A stretch of 64,000 bases of DNA from Flavobacteriales bacterium UBA6051 (GTDB taxonomy: Bacteria > Bacteroidota > Bacteroidia > Flavobacteriales_D > Crocinitomicaceae): the NCBI GenBank assembly GCA_002427735.1, contig DIYP01000016.1, forward strand, positions 496,001 through 560,000. Direction: 5' to 3'. Position numbers and translations under genes: made by a program. The notes under the pieces were generated by a model. The model saw nothing but the letters and a program-made list of their open reading frames with translations. It made no database searches and was not told where the DNA came from. Below are positions 52,217 to 60,812 of the stretch, in pieces. Every line of letters starts with the position of its first letter. The first letter of the stretch is position 1.

Positions 52217-53791
52217 ATGAAATTTACACTATTAGCCATTGCAACGCTCTACACGTTTGTGACTTTCGGTCAAACATGGAGCGACGATGTAGCAGAAATC
52301 GTCTATGAAAAATGTACAAAATGTCACCACACCGGCGGAGTTGGTCCATTTTCACTTACCACGTATGCTGAAGTGTCGGCCGTAACTTCTATGATGTATG
52401 ACGCCATTAATTTGGATGAAATGCCACCCTGGCCTCCAAATAATGACTATCAAACTTACGCGCACGACCGATCGTTAACACCAACAGAGAAGACTACAAT
52501 GTTGAACTGGCTGACAGGAGGAACTCCAGAGGGAAATCCAGCCAACACCCCTCCTCCACCTGTTTACCAGTCAGGATCAATTTTAGGAAATGGAGATTTG
52601 GAGCTTCAAATTCCAACATACATGAGTAAGGCATTGAGCAACGGTGATGATTACGTTTGTTTTGCCATTCCTTCTAACCTCCCCGCTGATCGTGTTATTA
52701 AAGCTGTAGAAATTGTTCCAGGTAATCGTGAAATTGTACACCATGCGCTTATTTATGTGGATCCAACTGGAGCTTCAACGACCGATACGATTGGGGGCGA
52801 CTGTGCAGGACCAACTTCTGCAGGAGCATCTTTGGTGATGGGTTATACCCCGGGGAGTTCACCTATGACATTGCCATCGTCCAATCCTTTAAAGCTTGGA
52901 ATTCAATTCCCGGCAAACTCACAAGTGGTGTTTGCAATGCATTACCCTGAGGGAAGTTATGGAGAATACGATAGTACAAAAGTGATTTTCCATTTTTACC
53001 CACCAGGAGAAACAGGAATCAGAGATGTGAGCACAGCAGATGTTTTGCAAAACTGGAGTTTTGTATTGCCTGCGGATCAAATAACCGATGTTTCAGCGCA
53101 ATACCCGCCAAGTGGAGGGCTTCCGGTTGACTTTTCGCTACTTAGCGTATTCCCGCATATGCACCTTTTAGGTAAGGAAATGACCGTATACGGTATTGAA
53201 CCAAGTCAAGACACGCTCCAGCTAATTGATGTTCCACACTATGACTTTGAATGGCAGGATTTCTACTTCTACAAAAACATACAACGGGCGGAATCCGGAA
53301 CTGTTCTGCGTGCAGATGCCATTTATGATAATACTTCATCCAACATTCATAACCCAAATAATCCACCTCAAACAGTGTATCCTGGGCTGAATACATCGGA
53401 TGAAATGTTTCTGGTTTACATGCACTATATGCTTTATGAGCCCGGTGACGAGAATTACAATATGGACAGCCTCATGACGCTTGGATTTAACGAAATCACT
53501 GATGAATCATTTGGCGCAGGTATTTTTAGCGTCTACCCTAATCCGTTTGTCGATGGAATGCACTTGTATGCAAAAGAGTTAAGGCCGGGAGATATTTTAA
53601 GTGTGGTGATCTATGATACCCAAGGGAAACGGATCAGGCAACTTGCAAATGGTATGAAATTAACCGATTCAGAACTGCACCTGGAATGGGACGGAAATAA
53701 CGATAAGGGACAACGTGCAGAAAGCGGTCTTTACATGATTTCCATCAATGTAAACGGAAAGCTCTCGCATCAACGAGTCATTAAACGTTAG
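52217..53791 (+). CDS. Secreted cytochrome c / copper type II monooxygenase-like / T9SS fusion
   Basis: 524 residues with a signal peptide ending near 18-19. A heme c motif, CTKCH, is at 33-37. Residues ~130-410 match the PHM/DBH copper fold: HHALIY (H175, H176), MHYP (H242), PHMHLLG (H314, H316) and TSDEMFLVYM (M397), covering all CuH and CuM ligands of the family. Residues ~445-524 form a T9SS type A sorting domain (SVYPNPF, GLYMISI, ending RVIKR). It should hydroxylate an unknown substrate at the cell surface, with the heme perhaps supplying electrons. It converges on ctpA with a 4-base overlap. Confidence 0.82.
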   Translation: MKFTLLAIATLYTFVTFGQTWSDDVAEIVYEKCTKCHHTGGVGPFSLTTYAEVSAVTSMMYDAINLDEMPPWPPNNDYQTYAHDRSLTPTEKTTMLNWLTGGTPEGNPANTPPPPVYQSGSILGNGDLELQIPTYMSKALSNGDDYVCFAIPSNLPADRVIKAVEIVPGNREIVHHALIYVDPTGASTTDTIGGDCAGPTSAGASLVMGYTPGSSPMTLPSSNPLKLGIQFPANSQVVFAMHYPEGSYGEYDSTKVIFHFYPPGETGIRDVSTADVLQNWSFVLPADQITDVSAQYPPSGGLPVDFSLLSVFPHMHLLGKEMTVYGIEPSQDTLQLIDVPHYDFEWQDFYFYKNIQRAESGTVLRADAIYDNTSSNIHNPNNPPQTVYPGLNTSDEMFLVYMHYMLYEPGDENYNMDSLMTLGFNEITDESFGAGIFSVYPNPFVDGMHLYAKELRPGDILSVVIYDTQGKRIRQLANGMKLTDSELHLEWDGNNDKGQRAESGLYMISINVNGKLSHQRVIKR

Positions 53792-55371
53792 CGAAGATGC
53801 TGAATCGCTTTTAGTACATCTTTGTCTTTAGAATTGTACACTTGATAATAGCCTTGTTCAACCCATAATTGACGAGCTATTTCAGCCTTAAGTGTACGTG
53901 CTATTAAGGCCTTGCTTCTCGCAAGGTCTTTTTCTTTCTTTTCGATTCCGTGCTCTTCTTCTGCAAACGCTACAAAACGATCCAGAAGAGAATTGCTTAC
54001 TTCAAAAGTTGCATTGAACTTTTTCGCTGATTTCCACTTATTACGTTTATTTTGAACAAAATCAAACGCGAATGTGCTGAACACACTAGAGTAGCGTAAT
54101 TCTGTAAAATACCAAGAAGAACCAGTAGAGTCATATGGTACGAATATATCCGGCATAATTCCACCACCGCCATATACTGTTTTTCCACCCGGAGTGGTGA
54201 ACTTGAGGGAATCTACAAATAAGGAAGAATCAACTTGGAACATTTCACCATTGTCATAACGTTCCATCTGATCTTCATAATACGCATTGTAGTCATCAGA
54301 GTAGGGTTTCTGGATACAACGTCCCGTTGGCGTGTAATAACGTGCAATGGTCAATCGAAGATTACTTCCATCTCTCAGTCCAAAATCCTCTTGAACCAGT
54401 CCTTTTCCAAATGAACGACGACCAATAACAGTCCCGCGATCGTTATCCTGAATAGCTCCAGCTAAAATCTCAGAGGCCGACGCACTATTGGAATTCACTA
54501 AAACAACCACATCGACATCCTTCAAGTTTCCACGGGAAGTTGCGCGATATGTATACGTCGGTGAATGTTCCCCACGCGTCTCTACAATCGGAACATTTGC
54601 CCCTAGAAATTCATCTACGATATCCGTGGCGCTTGTTAATACTCCCCCTCCATTGTTTCTTAGGTCAATGACCATCTTTTCAAGTCCCTGACTTCTTAAA
54701 TCCTCTGCGGCCGCCCGAAACTCTTCTGCGGTGACCACTGAAAACTGATCAATCCGCACATAACCGATGTCCTTGGTAAGCATGTATGAAGCGACAACCG
54801 ATTGCACCGGGATTGAGCCTCTCGTAACCACCTTCTTTAGCGTTTTTCCATCGCGCAGGACTGTTACTTTAACGTTCGTTCCTTCCTGTCCCTTGAGCAT
54901 TCCCATCAGGTCGTCATTCGAAATCTTCTTCCCAGCAATTGACTTACCATCCACTTCGATAACTTTATCACCTGCCTTTAACCCAGCTCGAAGTGCCGGA
55001 GAATAAGGAATTACATTCGTAATGCATACAGTATCACGAATTATAAAAAAGCGCACACCAACTCCTCCAAACTTCCCTTCAATTGCTTCATTCATTGCCT
55101 TTAACTCCTCAGCAGGAATGTAGTTACTGTGTGGATCCAGACTGTGTAACATGTCGGCAATCATCCCTTCAAACAATTGCTGCCCATCCAAAGAGTCAAC
55201 ATACCGCTCATCTAAAATCCGAATAATGTCCTGTATTTTTTGGTAGCGTTGTTCGCCTGATGTCATTATGGGATCAACCTTTGGAGCCAATGAATTACCC
55301 ATGTAAAGTCCAATTGCCATGCAAAGTGCCATGACCAAAGGAATCCAATATGCCGTACGATTATTCTCCAT
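53788..55371 (-). CDS. C-terminal processing (S41) protease, CtpA-like
   Basis: About 527 residues from the ATG at 55371 (longer frame to 55401 overlaps the deaminase by 41 bases). One N-terminal membrane anchor, then a helical region with LDPHSNYI, a PDZ domain (GGVGVRF to LKAGDKVIEVDG, ~100-145) and the protease core: NSNSASASE with S298 and GRRSFGKGLVQ with K323, the Ser-Lys dyad 25 residues apart as in E. coli Prc. It processes periplasmic or envelope proteins. The gene is 10 bases inside the dCMP deaminase gene. Confidence 0.92.
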   Translation of the reverse strand: MENNRTAYWIPLVMALCMAIGLYMGNSLAPKVDPIMTSGEQRYQKIQDIIRILDERYVDSLDGQQLFEGMIADMLHSLDPHSNYIPAEELKAMNEAIEGKFGGVGVRFFIIRDTVCITNVIPYSPALRAGLKAGDKVIEVDGKSIAGKKISNDDLMGMLKGQEGTNVKVTVLRDGKTLKKVVTRGSIPVQSVVASYMLTKDIGYVRIDQFSVVTAEEFRAAAEDLRSQGLEKMVIDLRNNGGGVLTSATDIVDEFLGANVPIVETRGEHSPTYTYRATSRGNLKDVDVVVLVNSNSASASEILAGAIQDNDRGTVIGRRSFGKGLVQEDFGLRDGSNLRLTIARYYTPTGRCIQKPYSDDYNAYYEDQMERYDNGEMFQVDSSLFVDSLKFTTPGGKTVYGGGGIMPDIFVPYDSTGSSWYFTELRYSSVFSTFAFDFVQNKRNKWKSAKKFNATFEVSNSLLDRFVAFAEEEHGIEKKEKDLARSKALIARTLKAEIARQLWVEQGYYQVYNSKDKDVLKAIQHLR

Positions 55372-55801
55372 CAAATGGGTTTTCAATTTGTTCAACTTCA
55401 ACTCCAGCTTCCTTCAGGAACTGTATGCCACTCTGATCTTTATAGCCATTAATGTATACAACCCTGGTAATCCCCGATTGCACCACCAACTTACTGCAAT
55501 CCTTACACGGAGATAACGTCAGGTAAAGTGTGGCATTCTGACAATCCTGTGTTGATTTAGCTACTTTCAAAATAGCATTCGCCTCCGCGTGCAACACGTA
55601 CCAATGTGTCTCTCCGTTTTCATCCTCACAACAATTATCAAAACCACTGGGTGTACCATTAAAGCCATCCGAAATAATCATTCCGTTTTTAACAATAATT
55701 GCACCCACTTGTTTCCGGCTACAATGCGACAAGGCCGACCATGTTTTGGCCATCCTTAAATAGGCTTTATCGTACCGTAATTGCTTCTCCTTACTGATCA
55801 T
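55361..55801 (-). CDS. Deoxycytidylate (dCMP) deaminase family protein
   Basis: 146 residues. The zinc site is HAEAN with H71 and the catalytic E73, and PCKDC with C99 and C102. The N-terminus KQVGAIIVKNGMIISDGFNGTP is typical of dCMP/ComEB-type deaminases. It would convert dCMP to dUMP for dTTP synthesis. Its stop overlaps the ctpA start by 11 bases, so the two are co-transcribed although functionally unrelated. Confidence 0.92.
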   Translation of the reverse strand: MISKEKQLRYDKAYLRMAKTWSALSHCSRKQVGAIIVKNGMIISDGFNGTPSGFDNCCEDENGETHWYVLHAEANAILKVAKSTQDCQNATLYLTLSPCKDCSKLVVQSGITRVVYINGYKDQSGIQFLKEAGVEVEQIENPFDGE

Positions 55802-55818
55802 TTGTATGCTGTTGCGGT

Positions 55819-55826
55819 CAAAGTTA
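55819..55826 (-). promoter_or_regulatory. Candidate -7 element for the dCMP deaminase-ctpA unit
   Basis: On the minus strand TAACTTTG matches TAnnTTTG, 18 bases before the ATG at 55801. No TTG is found at the expected -33 position. Confidence 0.4.
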
Positions 55827-55869
55827 ACATTTAATGCGGCGAGCGAATAAAAATGCGCGCTATGTTAAG

Positions 55870-56550
55870 CTATTTTGTGAATTTATAACCAACCCCACGA
55901 ATCGAATGAAAATGCTTTGGATGTTTCGGATCGTCCTCAAAAACTTTTCTAAAATTTAGGATGTAATTGTCAATGGTCCGTGTAGTAGGGAACTGATCTT
56001 TACCCCAAACACGATCTAATATTTCGGAACGTGCGATAACCTCACCTTCTTTTTCATGAAACAATTGAATGAGCGACACCTCTTTTTTAGAGAGGTTGAT
56101 CACTTCGCCAGAATCGCTATTTGTAATGAGAAATGTCTTAAAATTGACCTCACACTTTCCTATTTGAACAACTTCAGCAGTTTCCTTTTTATTGATATTT
56201 GTTAGTACCCCAACCCGCAACAATAACTCTTCCAAATCAAAGGGTTTCGGAAGGTAATCATTACCCCCTGCTTTGAGTCCTTCTATGCGGTCTGATGTTG
56301 TTCCCTTCGCCGATAAAAACAGAACGGGAACTTGGGAGTTTTCGCGAATTTGCCGGCATAGCTCAACACCGTTTACACCAGGCAACATAACATCGAGAAT
56401 AATTAAGTCATATTCGGGCAACTGAGAAAAGTGCTCGCTGGCCATCATTCCATGATCAAAGTGCATTACTTCGAAACCTTCCAATTCAAGGTTCATTCGA
56501 ATCATTTCTGCGATACTATTTTCGTCCTCTACTACACAGACTTTTTGCAT
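55870..56550 (-). CDS. OmpR/PhoB-type response regulator, orphan
   Basis: About 226 residues from the ATG at 56550 (MQKVCVVEDE); the frame extends to 56583 with MLSFMFKPEK, less likely. The receiver has VVEDE, the phospho-acceptor D53 in LIILDVMLPG, and the switch KPFD. A winged-helix DNA-binding domain fills the C-terminal half (LSKKEVSLIQLF, WGKDQFPTTRTIDNYI, IRGVGYKF). No histidine kinase gene lies within the window, so its partner is elsewhere. It is divergent from purH. Confidence 0.92.
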   Translation of the reverse strand: MQKVCVVEDENSIAEMIRMNLELEGFEVMHFDHGMMASEHFSQLPEYDLIILDVMLPGVNGVELCRQIRENSQVPVLFLSAKGTTSDRIEGLKAGGNDYLPKPFDLEELLLRVGVLTNINKKETAEVVQIGKCEVNFKTFLITNSDSGEVINLSKKEVSLIQLFHEKEGEVIARSEILDRVWGKDQFPTTRTIDNYILNFRKVFEDDPKHPKHFHSIRGVGYKFTK

Positions 56551-56644
56551 GGGTTTTTCGGGTTTAAACATAAAACTAAGCATTCGTTGAAAACTATAGT
56601 GATTTTGTTGACAGATAGTCGAATGCTTCTTCTAAAATTTGAAG

Positions 56645-56652
56645 TAATTTTG
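56645..56652 (+). promoter_or_regulatory. Candidate -7 element for purH
   Basis: TAATTTTG matches TAnnTTTG, 34 bases before the purH ATG at 56687. No well-spaced TTG is seen. Confidence 0.4.
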
Positions 56653-56686
56653 CACTTTCTAATTAAAATCCAAAATACCACGTGAC

Positions 56687-58216
56687 ATGAGCGGAAGAAA
56701 AAAGATCCAGTCAGCCTTAATATCTGTTTTTGACAAGTCTGGGCTTGAGCCAATTATACACGAACTTCACAAAAATGGAGTTGTCATCTACTCTACCGGA
56801 GGAACACAAGCGTATATCGAAGAGCGCAATATTCCTGTTGAACGTGTTGAGGACCTGACCTCTTACCCTTCTATTCTAGGCGGTCGCGTGAAGACGTTAC
56901 ACCCAAAAGTATTTGGTGGAATTTTAACTCGACGAGACTTTGATAATGATCAACAGCAGATTGCTGAATATGAGATTCCAGAAATTGACCTCGTTATCGT
57001 TGATCTTTACCCTTTCGAAGATACTGTTGCTTCTGGTGCAGAACATGCGGCGATCATAGAGAAAATTGACATTGGTGGTATTTCGTTAATACGCGCTGCG
57101 GCTAAAAACTATAAGGATGTTGTTATCATTCCTTCAAAGAATGAATATCATTCGTTCCTTGAAATTATTAGCGAAAATGAGTGCTCGACCTCCATGGAAG
57201 AACGAAAGAATTTTTCGCGAGATGCGTTTAACGTTTCCTCGCATTATGATACGCAAATCTTCAACTATTTCAATAATGGTGAAACTGAAACTTTCAAACA
57301 AAGTATTCTTGAGAATCAAACGCTTCGTTATGGTGAAAATCCTCACCAGAAAGGAATCTTTCACGGGAATATGGAAGAGTTGTTTGATAAACTTCATGGA
57401 AAGGAACTCTCATACAACAATTTGTTGGATGTAGATGCTGCTGTCAATCTGATGGCAGAGTTCAAAAATGATGATCCGACTTTTGCCATTTTAAAGCATA
57501 ATAACGCCTGCGGTTTAGCGACTAGAGATTCCATTCATCAAGCATATGTAGACGCCCTTGCAGGTGACCCGGTAAGCGCTTTTGGTGGAATATTGATCAG
57601 TAACAGAGCTATTGACATGGCGACGGCAGAAAAAATCAATGAACTCTTTTGTGAGGTGGTCATTGCACCAAACTACGCTGGTGATGCGCTTGAGCTCTTA
57701 AAGAGTAAAAAGAACCGTATTATTTTGGTTCAAAAAGAAGTTGAATTACCAAGTCGACAATTCAGAACGCTACTCAATGGAGTTCTTGAGCAAGATAAAG
57801 ACTTCAAAATGGAAACTGCAGCGGACCTCGAAAGTAGAACAAAGCTCAGCCCATCTGAAAGCGAAATTGAAGATTTGTTATTTGCCAATAAACTGGTAAA
57901 ACACACCAAATCCAATACAATCGTTCTTGCTAAAAATCGACAATTATTGGCAAGTGGAACAGGTCAAACATCGCGTGTTGATGCTTTGCGTCAGGCGATT
58001 CACAAAGCTCAATCCTTTGAATTTGAGTTGGATGGGGCAGTAATGGCGTCGGATGCCTTTTTCCCATTCCCTGATTGTGTGGAAATTGCCGGGAATGCTG
58101 GAGTTAAAGCTGTAATACAACCGGGAGGTTCTATCAAGGATCAATTGTCAATCGACTATTGTAATGAGCATGAAATCGCGATGGTATTTACTGGTAACAG
58201 ACATTTTAAACATTAA
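56687..58216 (+). CDS. purH: Bifunctional AICAR transformylase/IMP cyclohydrolase
   Basis: 509 residues. The N-terminal MGS-like cyclohydrolase domain has SVFDKSGL, YSTGGTQ, GRVKTLHPKVFGGIL and the later KNYKDV; the transformylase domain has LRYGENPHQ, KHNNACG, DPVSAFGG and the C-terminal VIQPGGSIKD and FTGNRHFKH. It performs the last two steps of IMP synthesis in the cytoplasm. A weak hairpin with T-run follows the stop. Its position just upstream of mreB is common in Bacteroidota. Confidence 0.96.
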   Translation: MSGRKKIQSALISVFDKSGLEPIIHELHKNGVVIYSTGGTQAYIEERNIPVERVEDLTSYPSILGGRVKTLHPKVFGGILTRRDFDNDQQQIAEYEIPEIDLVIVDLYPFEDTVASGAEHAAIIEKIDIGGISLIRAAAKNYKDVVIIPSKNEYHSFLEIISENECSTSMEERKNFSRDAFNVSSHYDTQIFNYFNNGETETFKQSILENQTLRYGENPHQKGIFHGNMEELFDKLHGKELSYNNLLDVDAAVNLMAEFKNDDPTFAILKHNNACGLATRDSIHQAYVDALAGDPVSAFGGILISNRAIDMATAEKINELFCEVVIAPNYAGDALELLKSKKNRIILVQKEVELPSRQFRTLLNGVLEQDKDFKMETAADLESRTKLSPSESEIEDLLFANKLVKHTKSNTIVLAKNRQLLASGTGQTSRVDALRQAIHKAQSFEFELDGAVMASDAFFPFPDCVEIAGNAGVKAVIQPGGSIKDQLSIDYCNEHEIAMVFTGNRHFKH

Positions 58217-58302
58217 AGTGGAACTTTTTTCACGTTTTTCAGTATATAAATATTGACTAGAAATAACTATTATTACGAAACTACACAAGGGGCAAGGGAA
58301 AC

Positions 58303-59328
58303 ATGGGAGTATTTAGCTTTTTAACGCAAGAAATTGCGGTTGATTTAGGTACGGCAAACACGTTGATTATCATGAATGATAAAGTCGTGGTTGATGAGCC
58401 TTCAATCGTTGCAAAGGACATTCAAACGGGAAAGGTCGTTGCCATCGGTAAGCGCGCGCAACAAATGCACGGTAAAACCCATAAGCTAATTGAAACCGTT
58501 CGACCTTTGCGTGATGGTGTGATTGCTGATTTCCAAGCTGCCGAGCAAATGATTCGAGGGATGATCAAAATGATTGGTTCTGGTCGTAATCTGTTCAACC
58601 CATCCCTGCGTATGGTGATTTGTATTCCTTCAGGTATTACAGAAGTTGAAAAACGTGCGGTACGTGACTCAGCTGAGCATGCTGGAGCCAAAGAGGTATA
58701 TCTTATCCACGAACCAATGGCTGCTGCTATTGGTATCGGTATTGATGTGGAAGAGCCAATGGGTAATATGATCATTGATATCGGTGGTGGTACTTCAGAA
58801 ATTGCCGTGATCGCTCTGGGAGGGATTGTTTGTGATAAATCAATTCGTGTAGCAGGTGATGACTTCACGAAAGATATCGAAGAATACATGCGTCGCCAAC
58901 ACAACATCTTGGTTGGAGAGCGAACTGCTGAAGAAATAAAAATTAACGTAGGTGCAGCTCTTCCTGAATTGGAAAATGCGCCTGAAGATTATGCTGTTCA
59001 GGGACGTGACCTTATGACGGGAATTCCTAAAGAGATTATTATTTCTTACACGGAGGTAGCCCATGCTCTGGATAAAACGATATCAAAAATCGAAGAGGCT
59101 ATTCTGAGTGCATTAGAGATGACACCACCAGAACTTTCTGCCGACATCTATAAAACAGGTATTTATTTAGCAGGTGGTGGTTCGATGCTTCGAGGATTAG
59201 ATAAGCGTATTTCATTGAAAACAAAGCTTCCAGTTCACATCGCTGAAGACCCATTAAGAGCTGTTGCACGTGGAACAAGTATCGCCTTGAAGAACATTAA
59301 TCGATTCCAGTTCTTGATTCGTGACTAA
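58303..59328 (+). CDS. mreB: Rod-shape determining protein MreB
   Basis: 341 residues, the usual length. Actin-fold motifs: DLGTANTLI near 14-22, the phosphate-2 loop IDIGGGTSEIAVI, HEPMAAAIGIG and the C-terminal GIYLAGGGSMLRGLD. It polymerises under the inner membrane and directs lateral wall growth. The start is well supported by a purine-rich AAGGGGCAAGGGAAAC just upstream. It is separated from mreC by 132 bases with a hairpin and a -7 candidate, so mreB may also be expressed alone. Confidence 0.97.
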   Translation: MGVFSFLTQEIAVDLGTANTLIIMNDKVVVDEPSIVAKDIQTGKVVAIGKRAQQMHGKTHKLIETVRPLRDGVIADFQAAEQMIRGMIKMIGSGRNLFNPSLRMVICIPSGITEVEKRAVRDSAEHAGAKEVYLIHEPMAAAIGIGIDVEEPMGNMIIDIGGGTSEIAVIALGGIVCDKSIRVAGDDFTKDIEEYMRRQHNILVGERTAEEIKINVGAALPELENAPEDYAVQGRDLMTGIPKEIIISYTEVAHALDKTISKIEEAILSALEMTPPELSADIYKTGIYLAGGGSMLRGLDKRISLKTKLPVHIAEDPLRAVARGTSIALKNINRFQFLIRD

Positions 59329-59342
59329 CTGAATCTTCCTAT

Positions 59343-59364
59343 CGTCTAAGAATAGACTTAGACG
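59343..59364. repeat. 8-bp hairpin between mreB and mreC
   Basis: CGTCTAAG (59343-59350) pairs with CTTAGACG (59357-59364) around a 6-base loop. There is no T-run after it, so it is not a standard terminator; it may slow or stabilise the mreB transcript end. Confidence 0.45.
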
Positions 59365-59448
59365 GATGAATTCTATCCTTTTGGAAACATTAACAATCTG
59401 CTCTTAACAACAGTGCATATTTGAGCGCATTAACCTGTGCTTATTTAG

Positions 59449-59456
59449 TACTTTTG
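59449..59456 (+). promoter_or_regulatory. Candidate -7 element abutting the mreC start
   Basis: TACTTTTG matches TAnnTTTG and ends 4 bases before the ATG at 59461, so a transcript would be nearly leaderless. A TTG at 59421-59423 is 25 bases away. Confidence 0.4.
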
Positions 59457-59460
59457 TTTT

Positions 59461-60300
59461 ATGCGCAATTTCCTGGCATTTATTCGTCGTTTTCAGGTAC
59501 TTCTCATCTTTGCTCTTATGCAAGGTGTGGCGCTGACTTTCTATTTTACTTTTGTTCATTTTCCGCGTTCTCAATACCTAACAACAGCCTCGAGAATTTC
59601 CGGGACTATTCTGGAAATTCGTAACGACATCACGAAGCATTTTGATTTGAGTAATAGCAACACGAAATTGCAGGAAGAAAACATCAGGTTGATGGAAGAG
59701 CATCCAATGAGTTTTATTCAGTTGGATAACGGGCTCGCTGAAATCAACGATACAGTTTACCGACAACAATATGCTTACATGCCTGCAATTGTGATCAATT
59801 CCACGCATGATAAACGCAACAATTACTTCACACTTGATATCGGTTCAGAGCAAGGTGTCAAAGATGGAATGGGTGTTTTTTCAAGCAACGGTGTTGTTGG
59901 TGTTATTCATAATACAAGCAAGCATTTTTCGGTCGTAAAATCTTGTCTAACCGAAGATATCAATATGGATATCATGGTTGAAAAGACAGGGCAATTCGGA
60001 TTGCTGAAGTGGAACGGACGTGATGCAAGACGTGGAACCATGTCTGGTGTTTCCAACGATACGGAAATTAAAAAATGGGCAAAGGTTGTGACACGCGGTG
60101 GTGGTGGAATCTTTCCGCGTGGCATAAGCGTTGGGAAAGTTGAAAAAACGGATGTTGTAGAAGGAAAGCCACTATGGGACATCACCCTTCTTTTTTCAGA
60201 AGACTATCGCTCATTGCAGCGTGTTTATGTCGTTAAAAACCTGCTGTTAGAAGAGCAAAGAAATTTGGAATCTCAAAACCCCGTCGATCAAGATCAATGA
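59461..60300 (+). CDS. mreC: Rod-shape determining protein MreC
   Basis: 279 residues with one N-terminal transmembrane helix (about 13-33), a coiled-coil-like segment (~50-75) and a beta-rich periplasmic domain with GSEQGVKDGMGVFSSNGVVGVI near 120-141 and the G-G-GG loop TRGGGGIFPRGI near 210-221, typical of MreC. It links MreB inside to PBP2 outside. Its stop overlaps mreD by 4 bases. Confidence 0.95.
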   Translation: MRNFLAFIRRFQVLLIFALMQGVALTFYFTFVHFPRSQYLTTASRISGTILEIRNDITKHFDLSNSNTKLQEENIRLMEEHPMSFIQLDNGLAEINDTVYRQQYAYMPAIVINSTHDKRNNYFTLDIGSEQGVKDGMGVFSSNGVVGVIHNTSKHFSVVKSCLTEDINMDIMVEKTGQFGLLKWNGRDARRGTMSGVSNDTEIKKWAKVVTRGGGGIFPRGISVGKVEKTDVVEGKPLWDITLLFSEDYRSLQRVYVVKNLLLEEQRNLESQNPVDQDQ

Positions 60301-60812
60301 ACGTAATTGTAAAAATAGGGCTGCGCTTCATTGCACTATTATTGCTTCAGGTACTTGTCCTGAATCAGATCGAAATTGGCTTTGGCATTCAACTGATGGC
60401 CTACCCTCTTTTCATTCTTCTTCTTCCTGTTGAAATGGGGGTAGTTGTGCAAATGGCCATTGCGTTTGTTCTTGGAATTTTGATTGATGCCATGTCCAAT
60501 ACTTATGGTCTCCATGCATCCTCTTTGTTGGTTGTAGCTTATTTACGGCCAGCCATTTTCAAACTATTTGCTCCACGCGATGGCTATGACCCACTTATGG
60601 AAACCAACATTTTCAATATGGGGACGATGTGGTTTTTAAAAGCCTTTGGAATACTCATCGCTGTTCATCATTTGTGGTTTTTCATGTTAGAGATGTTCAA
60701 GCTGAATGAACTGTTATATGTTCTGCAGAAAACAGCTTTGAGTGTACCCATCTCATTTTTGATTTGTATTTTATTACAATACCTGTTTATTCGCAAGCGA
60801 GTTGAAAAATGA
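60297..60812 (+). CDS. mreD: Rod-shape determining protein MreD
   Basis: 171 residues with five or six hydrophobic segments, as in MreD. Sequence identity is low in this family; the call relies on size, topology and position between mreC and mrdA, with 4-base overlaps on both sides. It is an inner-membrane component of the elongasome. Confidence 0.93.
   Translation: MNVIVKIGLRFIALLLLQVLVLNQIEIGFGIQLMAYPLFILLLPVEMGVVVQMAIAFVLGILIDAMSNTYGLHASSLLVVAYLRPAIFKLFAPRDGYDPLMETNIFNMGTMWFLKAFGILIAVHHLWFFMLEMFKLNELLYVLQKTALSVPISFLICILLQYLFIRKRVEK

Noticed and set aside
58217..58245. Possible terminator after purH
   Set aside because: A 6-bp stem with one G-T pair and a short T-run is too weak to call with confidence.
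58422..58907. 161-codon minus-strand frame opposite mreB
   Set aside because: Shadow of a highly conserved gene; Ile/Pro/Ser-rich and without any recognised fold.
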